Assembly: GCA_045598045.1 (NCBI GenBank)
Contig: JAZLLG010000005.1
Coordinates: 1 to 46,251 of the forward strand
Direction: 5' to 3'
DNA length: 46,251 bases
From: RGIG3528 sp045598045
GTDB taxonomy: Bacteria > Bacillota > Clostridia > Lachnospirales > Lachnospiraceae
The stretch's first letter is position 1, and every line of letters begins with the position of its first letter. Under the pieces are notes generated by a model that was not told the DNA's origin, did no database searches, and saw only the letters and a list, made by a program, of their open reading frames with translations. Positions 33,807-42,999 of the stretch are shown here, piece by piece. A program made the position numbers and the translations under genes.

Positions 33807-34745
33807 ATGAACATGGGCAAACTCGCGGAAAGCGCGCTTAAGAGGAGTGTTATCCGTGATTTAAAAAAACAAAATAATAAATCAAATGCCGGTGTCGGAG
33901 TTGATGCTTATGAGTCCGGTGACATGCTTGTTTCGGCACAGTGCCTTTTCGGAAATGAAGAAGGCATAACCGAGCTTGCCGTGTACAGAGCGGTTAATTC
34001 TCTTGCTGCGGCGGGAGGCCGGGCGGAGACGGTGACACTTACTTTGGCGCTTCCTTCTGAAGAGGCAGAAAACGTCGCGAAAAAGGCGATGCGTGAGGCA
34101 GCCCGAGCCTGTGCGCAGGCAAAAGTACAGTTAATATCCGGGAATACGGTTGTTACATCCAATGATGCGTTAACAGTCAGTGTTACGGCAATGGGACGCA
34201 AGGCTTTTATGGATGTTCCGACAGATTGTGAAGTAGAGAACAAAGTGTTGGTTATGCTTGGTCACACCGGTTGCGCAGGAGCGGCAATGCTGGCAAAAGA
34301 ATACCGAAAAGTCCTTTCCGAAAGACTTTCCGGTGATTTCGTAGACAAAGCTGCAAATGCTTTTGATGACTGCCTTTGTGCTGAAGACGTTCTGTCATTC
34401 TATTCAAAGACCGGAGCCAAAATGCACGATGTTGAAGACGGAGGTGTTTTTGCGGGCATATGGGAACTCTGCGAACGGGAAGGTGTCGGCTGCGAAGTAT
34501 TCATAAAGGACATTCCCATAAAGCAGGTTACCGTGGAGATATGTGAGCGCTTTGACATAAATCCGTACATTATGCGAGGAGACGGTGCGGTGCTTGCCAT
34601 TGCTCCGGATGTTCCCGAGGCATATGATGCAGGAACCGTTATCGGAAGGATTACAAAGGATAATTCAAGAGTTGTCGTAATAGGTGAGGAAAAACGTTTC
34701 CTTGAACCGAACAGAACAGATGACTATTACAATATTTCAAAATAA
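33807..34745 (+). CDS. AIR synthase-like (PurM/HypE-fold) protein
   Basis: 312 residues from the ATG at 33807 (AAAGGA at 33789-33794; a TTG at 33798 would be too close to it). The fold resembles PurM/ThiL/HypE: an N-terminal domain with a conserved GVGVDAYESGDMLVSAQ segment and an AVNSLAAAGGRAETVTLTLALP block, a central DALTVSVTAMG, and a C-terminal domain (MHDVEDGGVFAGIWELCE). Relatives in clostridia are called hydrogenase maturation-like factors, with unproven function. 10 nt before the Lrp gene; likely operon leader. Confidence 0.75.
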   Translation: MNMGKLAESALKRSVIRDLKKQNNKSNAGVGVDAYESGDMLVSAQCLFGNEEGITELAVYRAVNSLAAAGGRAETVTLTLALPSEEAENVAKKAMREAARACAQAKVQLISGNTVVTSNDALTVSVTAMGRKAFMDVPTDCEVENKVLVMLGHTGCAGAAMLAKEYRKVLSERLSGDFVDKAANAFDDCLCAEDVLSFYSKTGAKMHDVEDGGVFAGIWELCEREGVGCEVFIKDIPIKQVTVEICERFDINPYIMRGDGAVLAIAPDVPEAYDAGTVIGRITKDNSRVVVIGEEKRFLEPNRTDDYYNISK

Positions 34746-34755
34746 GAGGTTCAAA

Positions 34756-35241
34756 ATGAGAGAAAAGATTTTACACGCAATAGCGAAGAATTCAAAGATA
34801 TCAACTAAAGATCTGGCCCTTATGCTCGGAGCTTCCGAGAAGGAGATTGCAGATGAAATTAAAAAGATGGAAGATGAAAACATCATCTGCGGCTATCCCA
34901 CGCTTATCAACTGGGACTTTGCCAACGACGACAGAGTTACGGCCATCATTGAGGTTAAGGTTACTCCCCAGAGAGGACGCGGCTTTGATAAAATTGCGGA
35001 GCGCATATACCGCTTTGACGAAGTAAGTGCCGTTTATCTTGTATCAGGCGGCTTTGACCTTGCTATAACCGTTGAGGGTAAATCCATGCGTGAGGTGGCA
35101 AGCTTTGTTTCCGACAAGCTTGCTCCGCTTGAAGCAGTGCTTTCCACATCTACAAACTTTGTTCTTAAAAAATATAAGGAGAATGGGATGCCTCTTGTAG
35201 GCGAGGTGCAGAATGATGAGCGTATGCTTATCACACCGTAA
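34756..35241 (+). CDS. Lrp/AsnC-family transcriptional regulator
   Basis: 161 residues from the ATG at 34756 (AGAGG upstream; an earlier frame start reads into the preceding gene). Short N-terminal winged helix (ISTKDLALMLGASEKEIADEIKKM) and a C-terminal ligand-binding RAM domain (TAIIEVKVTPQRGRGFDKIAERI, VYLVSGGFDLAITVEG). Lrp proteins sense amino acids; the next gene is an aminotransferase, so it probably controls amino-acid metabolism there. Confidence 0.9.
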   Translation: MREKILHAIAKNSKISTKDLALMLGASEKEIADEIKKMEDENIICGYPTLINWDFANDDRVTAIIEVKVTPQRGRGFDKIAERIYRFDEVSAVYLVSGGFDLAITVEGKSMREVASFVSDKLAPLEAVLSTSTNFVLKKYKENGMPLVGEVQNDERMLITP

Positions 35242-35259
35242 TCGTCCCTGAAAGTATAT

Positions 35260-36423
35260 ATGAGAGATCCGTTAAACACAAAAGTCCGGGATATTAAGCC
35301 TTCGGGCATCAGAAAGTTTTTTGACATAGTCAGTGAAATAAAGGATGCGATTTCCCTTGGTGTGGGTGAACCTGATTTTGATACACCTTGGCACATCCGC
35401 GAAGAAGGTATTTATGCACTCGAAAAGGGCAAAACCTTCTATACTTCCAATGCGGGATTAATTGAACTGCGTGAAGAAATTGCAAAGTATCTTTCCAGAC
35501 GCTATGACCTTCACTATGACCCCAAGAGTGAGGTACTTGTTACCATCGGTGGCAGTGAGGCCATTGATGATGCTTTGCGCGCAATGATTGATGAAGGCGA
35601 TGAGGTGCTTATTCCGGAGCCGTGCTACGTGTCTTATGTGCCTTGCGTTAAGCTTGCTGACGGTGTTCCGGTTACAATTAACCTTAAAGAGAAAAACAGG
35701 TTTAAGCTTACTAAGCAGGAACTCCTTGATGCAATCACAGAAAAGACAAAGGTGCTTGTACTTGCTTTTCCGAACAATCCTACGGGCGGTATTATGACAC
35801 GTGAGGATTTGGAGGAAATCAGAGAAGTAATTATTGAAAAAGATTTGTTTGTTATTTCCGATGAAATTTATTCGGAGCTGACCTACGGCCGTGAACACGT
35901 TTCCATAGCAAGTCTTCCGGGAATGAAGGAAAGAACCATTGTCATTAACGGTTTTTCAAAGTCTTATGGCATGACAGGCTGGAGACTTGGTTATGCGTGC
36001 GGTCCCGCAGAAATCATTAAGCAGATGGTTAAGATTCATCAGTTTGCCATTATGTGTGCACCTACGACATCCCAGTGCGCTGCCATCGAAGCACTTAAAA
36101 ACGGTGATGATGACGTTGCACGTATGCGTGAAGCCTATGATGAGAGAAGGCATTATCTCGTCACGAGACTGAATGCCATGGGCCTTCATACGTTTGAGCC
36201 GGAAGGAGCTTTTTATGTTTTCCCTTCGGTTAAAGAAACAGGCATGACATCCGATGAGTTTGCTACAAAGCTTCTTATGGAGGAAAAGGTTGCTGTTGTT
36301 CCCGGCACCGCTTTCGGTGACTGTGGTGAGGGCTTCCTTCGAATTTCCTATGCTTACTCCATCGAGAACTTAAAGACTGCTCTTGACAGGATTGAAGTCT
36401 TTATGGAGCGTCACAAGAAATGA
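35260..36423 (+). CDS. PLP-dependent aminotransferase, class I/II
   Basis: 387 residues. Features of fold type I aminotransferases: VGEPDFDTP near 36, the phosphate-cofactor contacts LAFPNNPTGG (165-175) and SDEIYSELTY, and the Schiff-base lysine in FSKSYGMTGWRLGY near 235. Close to the aspartate/aromatic/alanine aminotransferase group; exact substrate unclear. Its end overlaps the trmL start by 4 nt (ATGA). Confidence 0.9.
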   Translation: MRDPLNTKVRDIKPSGIRKFFDIVSEIKDAISLGVGEPDFDTPWHIREEGIYALEKGKTFYTSNAGLIELREEIAKYLSRRYDLHYDPKSEVLVTIGGSEAIDDALRAMIDEGDEVLIPEPCYVSYVPCVKLADGVPVTINLKEKNRFKLTKQELLDAITEKTKVLVLAFPNNPTGGIMTREDLEEIREVIIEKDLFVISDEIYSELTYGREHVSIASLPGMKERTIVINGFSKSYGMTGWRLGYACGPAEIIKQMVKIHQFAIMCAPTTSQCAAIEALKNGDDDVARMREAYDERRHYLVTRLNAMGLHTFEPEGAFYVFPSVKETGMTSDEFATKLLMEEKVAVVPGTAFGDCGEGFLRISYAYSIENLKTALDRIEVFMERHKK

Positions 36424-36920
36424 ATATAGTATTATTGGAGCCCGAAATTCCGGCAAATACCGGAAATATAGGGCGTACCTGTGTTGCAACGGGTACTACT
36501 TTACATTTGATAAAGCCGCTGGGCTTCGACATTTCGGATAAAGCCGTCCGTCGTGCCGGCATGGATTATTGGAAAAGCCTTGATCTTCACGTATATGAGA
36601 ATTACGAGGAGTTTCTTGAAAAGAACAATTATCCGAAGATATACATGGCGACAACAAAGGGGCAGAAGGTATATACCGAGGCTGAGTTTGAACCTGATGC
36701 TTACATAATGTTTGGCAAAGAAAGTGCGGGCATTCCCGAAGAGATTCTTATGGCAAACAAGGATACATGCATACGTATTCCGATGATAGGGGAGATACGC
36801 TCTCTTAATCTCGGTAACTCCGTAGCAATAGTCCTTTATGAAGCACTCAGACAACAGAATTTTTGCGGAATGAACAAGTGCGGCGAGCTTCATCATCATA
36901 AATGGATTGATGTGAAATGA
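36420..36920 (+). CDS. trmL: tRNA (cytidine/uridine(34)-2'-O)-methyltransferase
   Basis: 166 residues, the normal TrmL size. SPOUT fold: opening MNIVLLEPEIPANTGNIGRT, the helix RAGMDYW, and the C-terminal knot with FGKESAGIPEEIL and IPMIGEIRSLNLGNSVAIVLYEAL. It methylates the ribose of the wobble base in leucine tRNAs using S-adenosylmethionine. Overlaps the aminotransferase before it and mutS2 after it by 4 nt each. Confidence 0.95.
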   Translation: MNIVLLEPEIPANTGNIGRTCVATGTTLHLIKPLGFDISDKAVRRAGMDYWKSLDLHVYENYEEFLEKNNYPKIYMATTKGQKVYTEAEFEPDAYIMFGKESAGIPEEILMANKDTCIRIPMIGEIRSLNLGNSVAIVLYEALRQQNFCGMNKCGELHHHKWIDVK

Positions 36921-39283
36921 ACGAAAGAGCATTAAAAACACTTGAATACAACAAAATAATCAATATGTTGGCGAATTACGCAGGCTCTTCACTTGGAAAG
37001 ACAAAGTGCGAAGAACTGCTTCCTATGACCGACCTTGAAGACATCGTCAAGGCACAGCAGGAAACGCGTGATGCGTTGCAACGTATTTATAAAAAGGGCA
37101 GTTTGTCCTTTAACGGTGTTCCGGATATAAGAGGGGACATCAAGCTTCTTGAAGTGGGGTCCAGCCTTTTGGCTTCCGAGCTTTTAAAAATAAGCTCCGT
37201 ACTTACCGCTACACTTCGTGTCAGAAGTTTTGGTTACAGCGGTGCGGAAAACGAGGAGAAGGACTCTCTTTCAGAGAAGTTCGAAATGCTTGAGCCTGTT
37301 TCCGTACTTAATAACGAGATTCAGCGAATCATCATTTCAGAGGAAGAAATTGCGGACGATGCAAGCCCTGAACTCAAGCGGATACGTCGTCAGATGTATC
37401 TTACAAATGAAAAAATCAGAGAACAGCTGAACAAAATCGTAAACAACAAAGACACTCAGGGACAGCTGCAGGATAATATCATCACGATGCGTAACGGCAG
37501 GTATTGCCTCCCCGTAAAGAGCGAGTATAAATCAAGCTTTGACGGAATGATTCATGACCAGTCGGCGAAAGGTTCCACAATATTCATTGAGCCGGCAGCG
37601 GTTGTAAAGCTCAATAACGAGCTTACTGAGCTTTCCTTAAAGGAAGCGAAGGAAATCGAAAAGATACTTGCTGAACTTTCCGCTGAAGCAGGGAAATATA
37701 CCGAAGCCCTGAAATATGACATTGCAACGCTTACCGAACTGGATTTTATCTTTGCAAAGGGTACTTTGGCAAAGGTTATGAAGGGAAGTGAGCCGGAGTT
37801 CAATGACAAGGGTTATATCAATATCAAAAAGGGACGTCACCCCCTTATTGACAAAACTAAAGTCGTTCCGATTGATGTTTATGTCGGTGATGAGTTTTCG
37901 CTACTTATCATTACCGGACCAAATACAGGCGGTAAGACTGTTACGTTAAAAACAGTCGGTCTGTTTACACTTATGGGACAGGCGGGGCTTCATATTCCCG
38001 CACAGGACGGAAGCAGACTTTCAGTTTTCAAAGAAGTATATGCGGATATCGGTGACGAACAGAGCATCGAACAAAGCCTTTCAACATTCTCTTCTCATAT
38101 GGTGAACATAGTGAGAATCCTTGATAAAGCAGATGCGAATTCGTTATGTTTGTTCGATGAGCTTGGAGCAGGTACTGACCCTACGGAAGGTGCAGCCCTT
38201 GCACAGGCAATACTTCAGACTTTGCATAACCGCGGTACGCGTGCTCTCGCCACGACTCACTATGCAGAACTAAAAATATATGCACTGACGACTCCGGGAG
38301 TCTCAAATGCGTGCTGTGAGTTTGATGTGGAAACGTTAAGGCCGACTTACAGACTCCTCATAGGAATTCCCGGGAAATCAAATGCGTTCGAGATTTCGAG
38401 AAAACTCGGGCTTACAAACGATATCATCGATATGGCCGGTTCTTTCATCGGTACGAAGGACAAGAGCTTTGAAGACGTTATTTCGGACCTTGATGAGCGC
38501 CGTATTAAGATTGAAAAAGATGAGATGATTGCCGCACAGGCAAAGAACGACGCAGAAAAGCTCCGTTCGCGCTTCGCAGAGAAAAATGAGAAGCTTGACG
38601 CAGCAAGAGATAAAATACTTCGAGAGGCAAACGAAGAAGCCAGAAATATCATTCAGGAAGCCAAAGAATATGCTGATGAGGCTATAAAGCGCCTTAATAA
38701 AATGGGTGCGGATTTCAGTATGTCAGACCTGGAAAAAGAACGGACGGCGCTTCGCGATCGTATGGGAGCAAACTCCAAGGCAATGGCAGTTAAGCGTAAA
38801 GAAGAGCCTGTCGAGGATGATACAACCGAGATTAAGCTCGGTGATGTTGTTCTTCTTCTGAACCTCAATATAGAAGGTGTTGTTACCGCACTTGCGGATT
38901 CCAAGGGTATGCTTGGAGTAAGGGCGGGAGCAATGCAGACAAAGGTCAGCCGCAAGGATGTCAAGTGGATTTCGAGAGCTGTCAAAGAGGCGTCCTCAAA
39001 CAAGGGTGGTACGAAGTCCGGTATGTCCAAAGCAATGACAATCCATCCCGAACTTAATCTTGTCGGCATGCGTGTGGATGAAGCACTTCCGGTTCTTGAC
39101 AAGTACTTGGATGATGCATATCTTTCACATCTTGAGAAGTGCACCATTATTCACGGGCGTGGAACAGGTGCCTTGAAGGATGCGGTTCATCAGCACTGCA
39201 AAAAAGCAAAATATATTAAGGAATATCGTCTTGGAACCTTCGGTGAAGGGGATCAGGGCGTTACGATAGTTTATTTCAAATAA
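36917..39283 (+). CDS. mutS2: MutS2 ATPase with Smr nuclease domain
   Basis: 788 residues, family-typical. Core helices to ~310, the ATPase with Walker A GPNTGGKT (334-341) and the signature DELGAGTDPTEGAALA, a long coiled coil (about 510-630), and a C-terminal Smr domain (HPELNLVGMRVDEALPVLDK, HGRGTGALKDAVHQ). MutS2 suppresses recombination and, in Bacillus, also rescues collided ribosomes. 4-nt overlap with trmL. Confidence 0.95.
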   Translation: MNERALKTLEYNKIINMLANYAGSSLGKTKCEELLPMTDLEDIVKAQQETRDALQRIYKKGSLSFNGVPDIRGDIKLLEVGSSLLASELLKISSVLTATLRVRSFGYSGAENEEKDSLSEKFEMLEPVSVLNNEIQRIIISEEEIADDASPELKRIRRQMYLTNEKIREQLNKIVNNKDTQGQLQDNIITMRNGRYCLPVKSEYKSSFDGMIHDQSAKGSTIFIEPAAVVKLNNELTELSLKEAKEIEKILAELSAEAGKYTEALKYDIATLTELDFIFAKGTLAKVMKGSEPEFNDKGYINIKKGRHPLIDKTKVVPIDVYVGDEFSLLIITGPNTGGKTVTLKTVGLFTLMGQAGLHIPAQDGSRLSVFKEVYADIGDEQSIEQSLSTFSSHMVNIVRILDKADANSLCLFDELGAGTDPTEGAALAQAILQTLHNRGTRALATTHYAELKIYALTTPGVSNACCEFDVETLRPTYRLLIGIPGKSNAFEISRKLGLTNDIIDMAGSFIGTKDKSFEDVISDLDERRIKIEKDEMIAAQAKNDAEKLRSRFAEKNEKLDAARDKILREANEEARNIIQEAKEYADEAIKRLNKMGADFSMSDLEKERTALRDRMGANSKAMAVKRKEEPVEDDTTEIKLGDVVLLLNLNIEGVVTALADSKGMLGVRAGAMQTKVSRKDVKWISRAVKEASSNKGGTKSGMSKAMTIHPELNLVGMRVDEALPVLDKYLDDAYLSHLEKCTIIHGRGTGALKDAVHQHCKKAKYIKEYRLGTFGEGDQGVTIVYFK

Positions 39284-39300
39284 TTATACGGAGGTGACTC

Positions 39301-40020
39301 ATGGCAGACAAACAACGTATTCTTGTCGTTGATGACGATGAAAGTATTGCAGAGCTTGTATCGTTATACTTGAACAAAGAATGCTTCCAAACCGAGATAG
39401 CGTACGATGGAGAAAACGCTTTAAAGGTATATAAAGAATTCAACCCGGATCTGATTCTTCTCGATATTATGCTTCCCGGCATTGACGGCTATGAAGTCCT
39501 TCGCGAAATAAGAAGAGATTCCAAAACCCCCGTCATCATGCTTTCAGCAAAGGGAGAAGTTTTTGATAAGGTGCTTGGCCTGGAACTTGGAGCTGATGAC
39601 TACGTTATGAAACCGTTCAACTCAAAAGAGCTTGTGGCAAGGTGCAAGGCTGTTTTACGACGTTTCGAAGGCCAAAAGACGAGCTCCGACACCAAATCAG
39701 GTGCACCTAATGAGTTTACCGGCGAGTGCGTTGAGTATGAGGATCTTATAGTAAATAAGTCAAACTATCAGGTAACCTATAAGGGACAAAAGCTTGATAT
39801 GCCTCCGAAGGAGCTGGAGCTTCTCTATTTCCTTGCTGCCAATCCCAATCGTGTTTTCACAAGAGAACAGCTCCTCGACAAGATCTGGGGCTATGAATAT
39901 ATCGGAGATACAAGAACGGTTGACGTTCATGTCAAGCGACTTCGCGAGAAGATTAAGGGCGGAAACAACTGGACGCTTTCCACGGTATGGAGCGTAGGGT
40001 ATAAATTCGAGGTAAGCTGA
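39301..40020 (+). CDS. OmpR/PhoB-type response regulator
   Basis: 239 residues. Receiver domain with the acidic pocket VVDDDES and phosphoacceptor D55 (LILLDIMLPG), the switch K in DDYVMKPFNS; a C-terminal winged helix (KELELLYFLAANPNRVFTREQLL, TRTVDVHVKRLREKI). GGAGGTGA precedes the ATG. Its stop and the kinase start share one base, so the two form a two-component pair. Confidence 0.95.
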   Translation: MADKQRILVVDDDESIAELVSLYLNKECFQTEIAYDGENALKVYKEFNPDLILLDIMLPGIDGYEVLREIRRDSKTPVIMLSAKGEVFDKVLGLELGADDYVMKPFNSKELVARCKAVLRRFEGQKTSSDTKSGAPNEFTGECVEYEDLIVNKSNYQVTYKGQKLDMPPKELELLYFLAANPNRVFTREQLLDKIWGYEYIGDTRTVDVHVKRLREKIKGGNNWTLSTVWSVGYKFEVS

Positions 40021-41423
40021 TGAAAAATGCTTCGGCAGTTTTCAAATATATATTGACCGGCGCTGTACTTGTGCTTACAATGTTCATTCTTTTGAACACG
40101 GTAGGCCTTAATCTTATGCAGAAAAAGCTTGTTGAGACGAAAGAAGAACAGCTCTACACTGAAGCAAACAAAATTATCAACAAATATCTGAATGCCTATT
40201 ACGAACAGGAAATCAATGCAATTAACCTCGTAAAGCGTCTGGAAATGGCGGGAGAAATTGCGGATACACGTATATGGCTGATCAACCCGTCGGGAAGCAT
40301 CTCTCTTGACTCTGAAACATATGGAGAGTCGGTAGATATTTTACAGCTGTATGAGGGCTTCCTTGACCAATCCGTCATAAGAGATTTTGTTGTCAGGGGA
40401 CTTGTGCCCGATCCGATGCTTTGTGTTACGGTTCCTGTCGTCTTCGACTATTCCAATCGTGGCTATATTTCCATTATGGTCCCTATGGAAGATATATATT
40501 CCGAAGGAGTATATTATTCGGACTTTGTAAACATTTGTTACCTGTTTTTCATTCCGATTCTTGTTCTTGCTTTGATTCTGCTCTATATTCTCACAATAGG
40601 TCCTATCAACAGAATGTCACGCCGTACAAGGGCGTATTCGGAAAACAACTTCCGTGGTGAATTTGACCTTACATATCCGAAGGAACTTAATGAACTTGGC
40701 GGAACAATCAAATACATGGGAGAACGTCTCAAGGGCAACGAGGAAACTCAGCGTAAATTCCTTTCAAATGTCTCACATGATTTCAGGTCGCCGCTTACAT
40801 CAATACGTGGCTATGTTGAAGCCATGAAGGATGGAACAATAGCTCAGGATGAGCAGGAGAAGTATTTTGACATACTTCTTTATGAAACGGACAGATTGAC
40901 GAAACTGACATCTAATCTTCTTCAGCTCAATAATATTGATGATAATGGGCTGATGCTTCATTTGTCGGTCTTTGACATCAATGATATGATACGAAAGATT
41001 GCGCTTACTTTTGAGGGAACAATCAAGAAAAAGAAGCTTCGTTTGAACCTTATTTTTTCACAGCATGAGATGTTTGTTGAAGCGGATTCGGAACGTATCC
41101 AACAGGTTATTTACAACCTCATAGACAACGCTATAAAATTCTCTAATACAGACTCAGACATTAATATTACAACAAAAGAAAAAGGAACAAAGGTATCAGT
41201 GTCGGTTAAAGACTTCGGAGCCGGGATACCCAAAGATTCGATTAACAAAATATGGGAGCGTTTTTATAAAAGCGATGCTTCCAGAGGACGAGACAAAAAA
41301 GGCTCCGGTCTTGGGCTTTCCATTGTTAATGAGATTATGAAGGCACACAAGCAGAATATCTCGGTAGTCAGCACCGAAGGAGTAGGAACAGAGTTCATTT
41401 TTACACTCAAGTCAGCAGAATAG
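40020..41423 (+). CDS. HAMP sensor histidine kinase
   Basis: 467 residues. Two membrane helices (about 12-32 and 167-192) enclose an extracellular sensor of ~135 residues; a HAMP segment follows, then HisKA with phospho-accepting H253 (LSNVSHDFRSPLTSIRGY) and an HATPase domain (VIYNLIDNAIKFS; DFGAGIPKD; GSGLGLSIV). Layout is close to the WalK/PhoR group. Signal unknown. An HtrA-like protein follows directly and may belong to its regulon. Confidence 0.95.
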   Translation: MKNASAVFKYILTGAVLVLTMFILLNTVGLNLMQKKLVETKEEQLYTEANKIINKYLNAYYEQEINAINLVKRLEMAGEIADTRIWLINPSGSISLDSETYGESVDILQLYEGFLDQSVIRDFVVRGLVPDPMLCVTVPVVFDYSNRGYISIMVPMEDIYSEGVYYSDFVNICYLFFIPILVLALILLYILTIGPINRMSRRTRAYSENNFRGEFDLTYPKELNELGGTIKYMGERLKGNEETQRKFLSNVSHDFRSPLTSIRGYVEAMKDGTIAQDEQEKYFDILLYETDRLTKLTSNLLQLNNIDDNGLMLHLSVFDINDMIRKIALTFEGTIKKKKLRLNLIFSQHEMFVEADSERIQQVIYNLIDNAIKFSNTDSDINITTKEKGTKVSVSVKDFGAGIPKDSINKIWERFYKSDASRGRDKKGSGLGLSIVNEIMKAHKQNISVVSTEGVGTEFIFTLKSAE

Positions 41424-41434
41424 CGGTACACGAT

Positions 41435-42979
41435 ATGAGCGATAAAGACGAAAGAAAACAGAATAAATATATTACCGATGAAGAAGCGGAAAAGCTTTAT
41501 ATCACTGAAAAAATCATCGATAAGCGAAAAAGAAAATGGCTCAACAGGCTTGTTACCTTTTTGTTTATTGTTGTCTGTGCAGTTGTTTTCGGTATAATTG
41601 CCAGACTGGTTTTTGAGATTTCGGGGGATAAAATCAACAGCCTGCTTGGTAAAAATGAGGTCAGTGAAAGAACGGAAGTGGACATTAAGCAAAAGACAAA
41701 CACTCCGGCACCCCCCACACCGACAGCAAGGATTTATCCGGCATTAACCAATACCCCGATTCCTCCGGACGTTACCGATACTCCGGAAATCAAGCCTTCA
41801 GCCGCTCCGACGGATAATATGGCAGTGGTTACTCCGACGACGCCGACAGCTACTCCGACGGTGACACCGACAGCTCCGACGCCTACACCTACGCCGGAAC
41901 TGATCGATATTCCCCCTGTGACTCAACAGCCTGACGTTACGCCTACGGATGTACCAACACCTTCGGAAGGTGACACGGATAATCAGGCATCAAATCAGCC
42001 GTCACCCACAGGCGCCGCAGAATATGTGGCCTTCCTGAAGGAAGTAATGGAGACAGCCGATGAAGTGGCAAACAGTGTCTGCAACGTGGAAATCATTACA
42101 TTAAGCACGGACTGGTTCGGATCGGTAAACGAAACAGTCGAAGATACAACAGGTCTTCTCATCGGACAGGATGGTGTTGATGTGCTTATTCTTGTGGATG
42201 CAAATGTTGTGCCTGCAAACGCATCCGTTAAGATTGAGCTGGAAGGTGAAAACTTCGACGCTGATATATATGACGTAGATAAAGATTACGGCCTTGCTGT
42301 GCTTGCCGTTGATATTAAAAAGATTCCGGCAGAAGTGTTTGAGAATCTCAATTATGCCATTCTCTGCGAGGAAGAGGATGTAAAGAACGGCGTTCCTGTT
42401 GTGGCATTCGGACGTGCAAACGGGCACGAGAATTCAATAGCAATAGGTGCGGTTACGAGTACTGAAAATGTAGTTAATGTTAAGGACGGCGAGATTCGTT
42501 ATTTTACCGTCGACTGGCCTGATAACAACAACGCAAGTGCTTTCGTCTTTAATCTTGAGGGATATGTATGCGGTATGGTCACGCATACATACAAGGACAA
42601 TATTAATGACGGTATTACAAGCTGTGTTTTCCTTGATTCGTTGAAGGATGTTATTACAAGGCTTGTAAATGGCAGAAAGATATGCTTTTACGGAATAATC
42701 GGCGATGAGGTCCCAAGCGATGTCTCAAATCGTACAGGGATTGAAGCAGGTATATTTGTTAACGAAGTGCTCGGCGGTTCCCCTGCATATCTGGCAGGGA
42801 TGAAAAACGGTGATATAATCATCTCGATTAATGATGTTGGAATAAAGAGTATGAAGGACTTCATGAGAATTCTTTATACTGCAGAGCCCGGCGCTGTTTT
42901 AAAGACAACATACAAGCGCATGAAAAACAATGAGGGAATAAGTACAGATACTGTCGATGTTATTATTTCCGAAAAATAA
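41435..42979 (+). CDS. HtrA-like membrane protein with lost catalytic triad, plus PDZ domain
   Basis: 514 residues. A cytoplasmic N-terminus of ~35, one membrane helix at about 37-58 (WLNRLVTFLFIVVCAVVFGI), then an extracellular proline/threonine-rich spacer (about 88-180, many TPT repeats) and a trypsin-like domain at 200-400 ended by a PDZ domain at 420-512 (GGSPAYLAGMKNGDIIISIND). Against HtrA the catalytic positions are altered: TNxHV becomes VDANVV, TDLAVL becomes YGLAVL and GNSGGxLV becomes NNASAFVF. So it should not cut peptides; a binding or sensing role at the cell surface is likely. It follows the histidine kinase by 11 nt. Confidence 0.8.
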   Translation: MSDKDERKQNKYITDEEAEKLYITEKIIDKRKRKWLNRLVTFLFIVVCAVVFGIIARLVFEISGDKINSLLGKNEVSERTEVDIKQKTNTPAPPTPTARIYPALTNTPIPPDVTDTPEIKPSAAPTDNMAVVTPTTPTATPTVTPTAPTPTPTPELIDIPPVTQQPDVTPTDVPTPSEGDTDNQASNQPSPTGAAEYVAFLKEVMETADEVANSVCNVEIITLSTDWFGSVNETVEDTTGLLIGQDGVDVLILVDANVVPANASVKIELEGENFDADIYDVDKDYGLAVLAVDIKKIPAEVFENLNYAILCEEEDVKNGVPVVAFGRANGHENSIAIGAVTSTENVVNVKDGEIRYFTVDWPDNNNASAFVFNLEGYVCGMVTHTYKDNINDGITSCVFLDSLKDVITRLVNGRKICFYGIIGDEVPSDVSNRTGIEAGIFVNEVLGGSPAYLAGMKNGDIIISINDVGIKSMKDFMRILYTAEPGAVLKTTYKRMKNNEGISTDTVDVIISEK

Positions 42980-42999
42980 CGTCGCATAAGGAGAAAATG

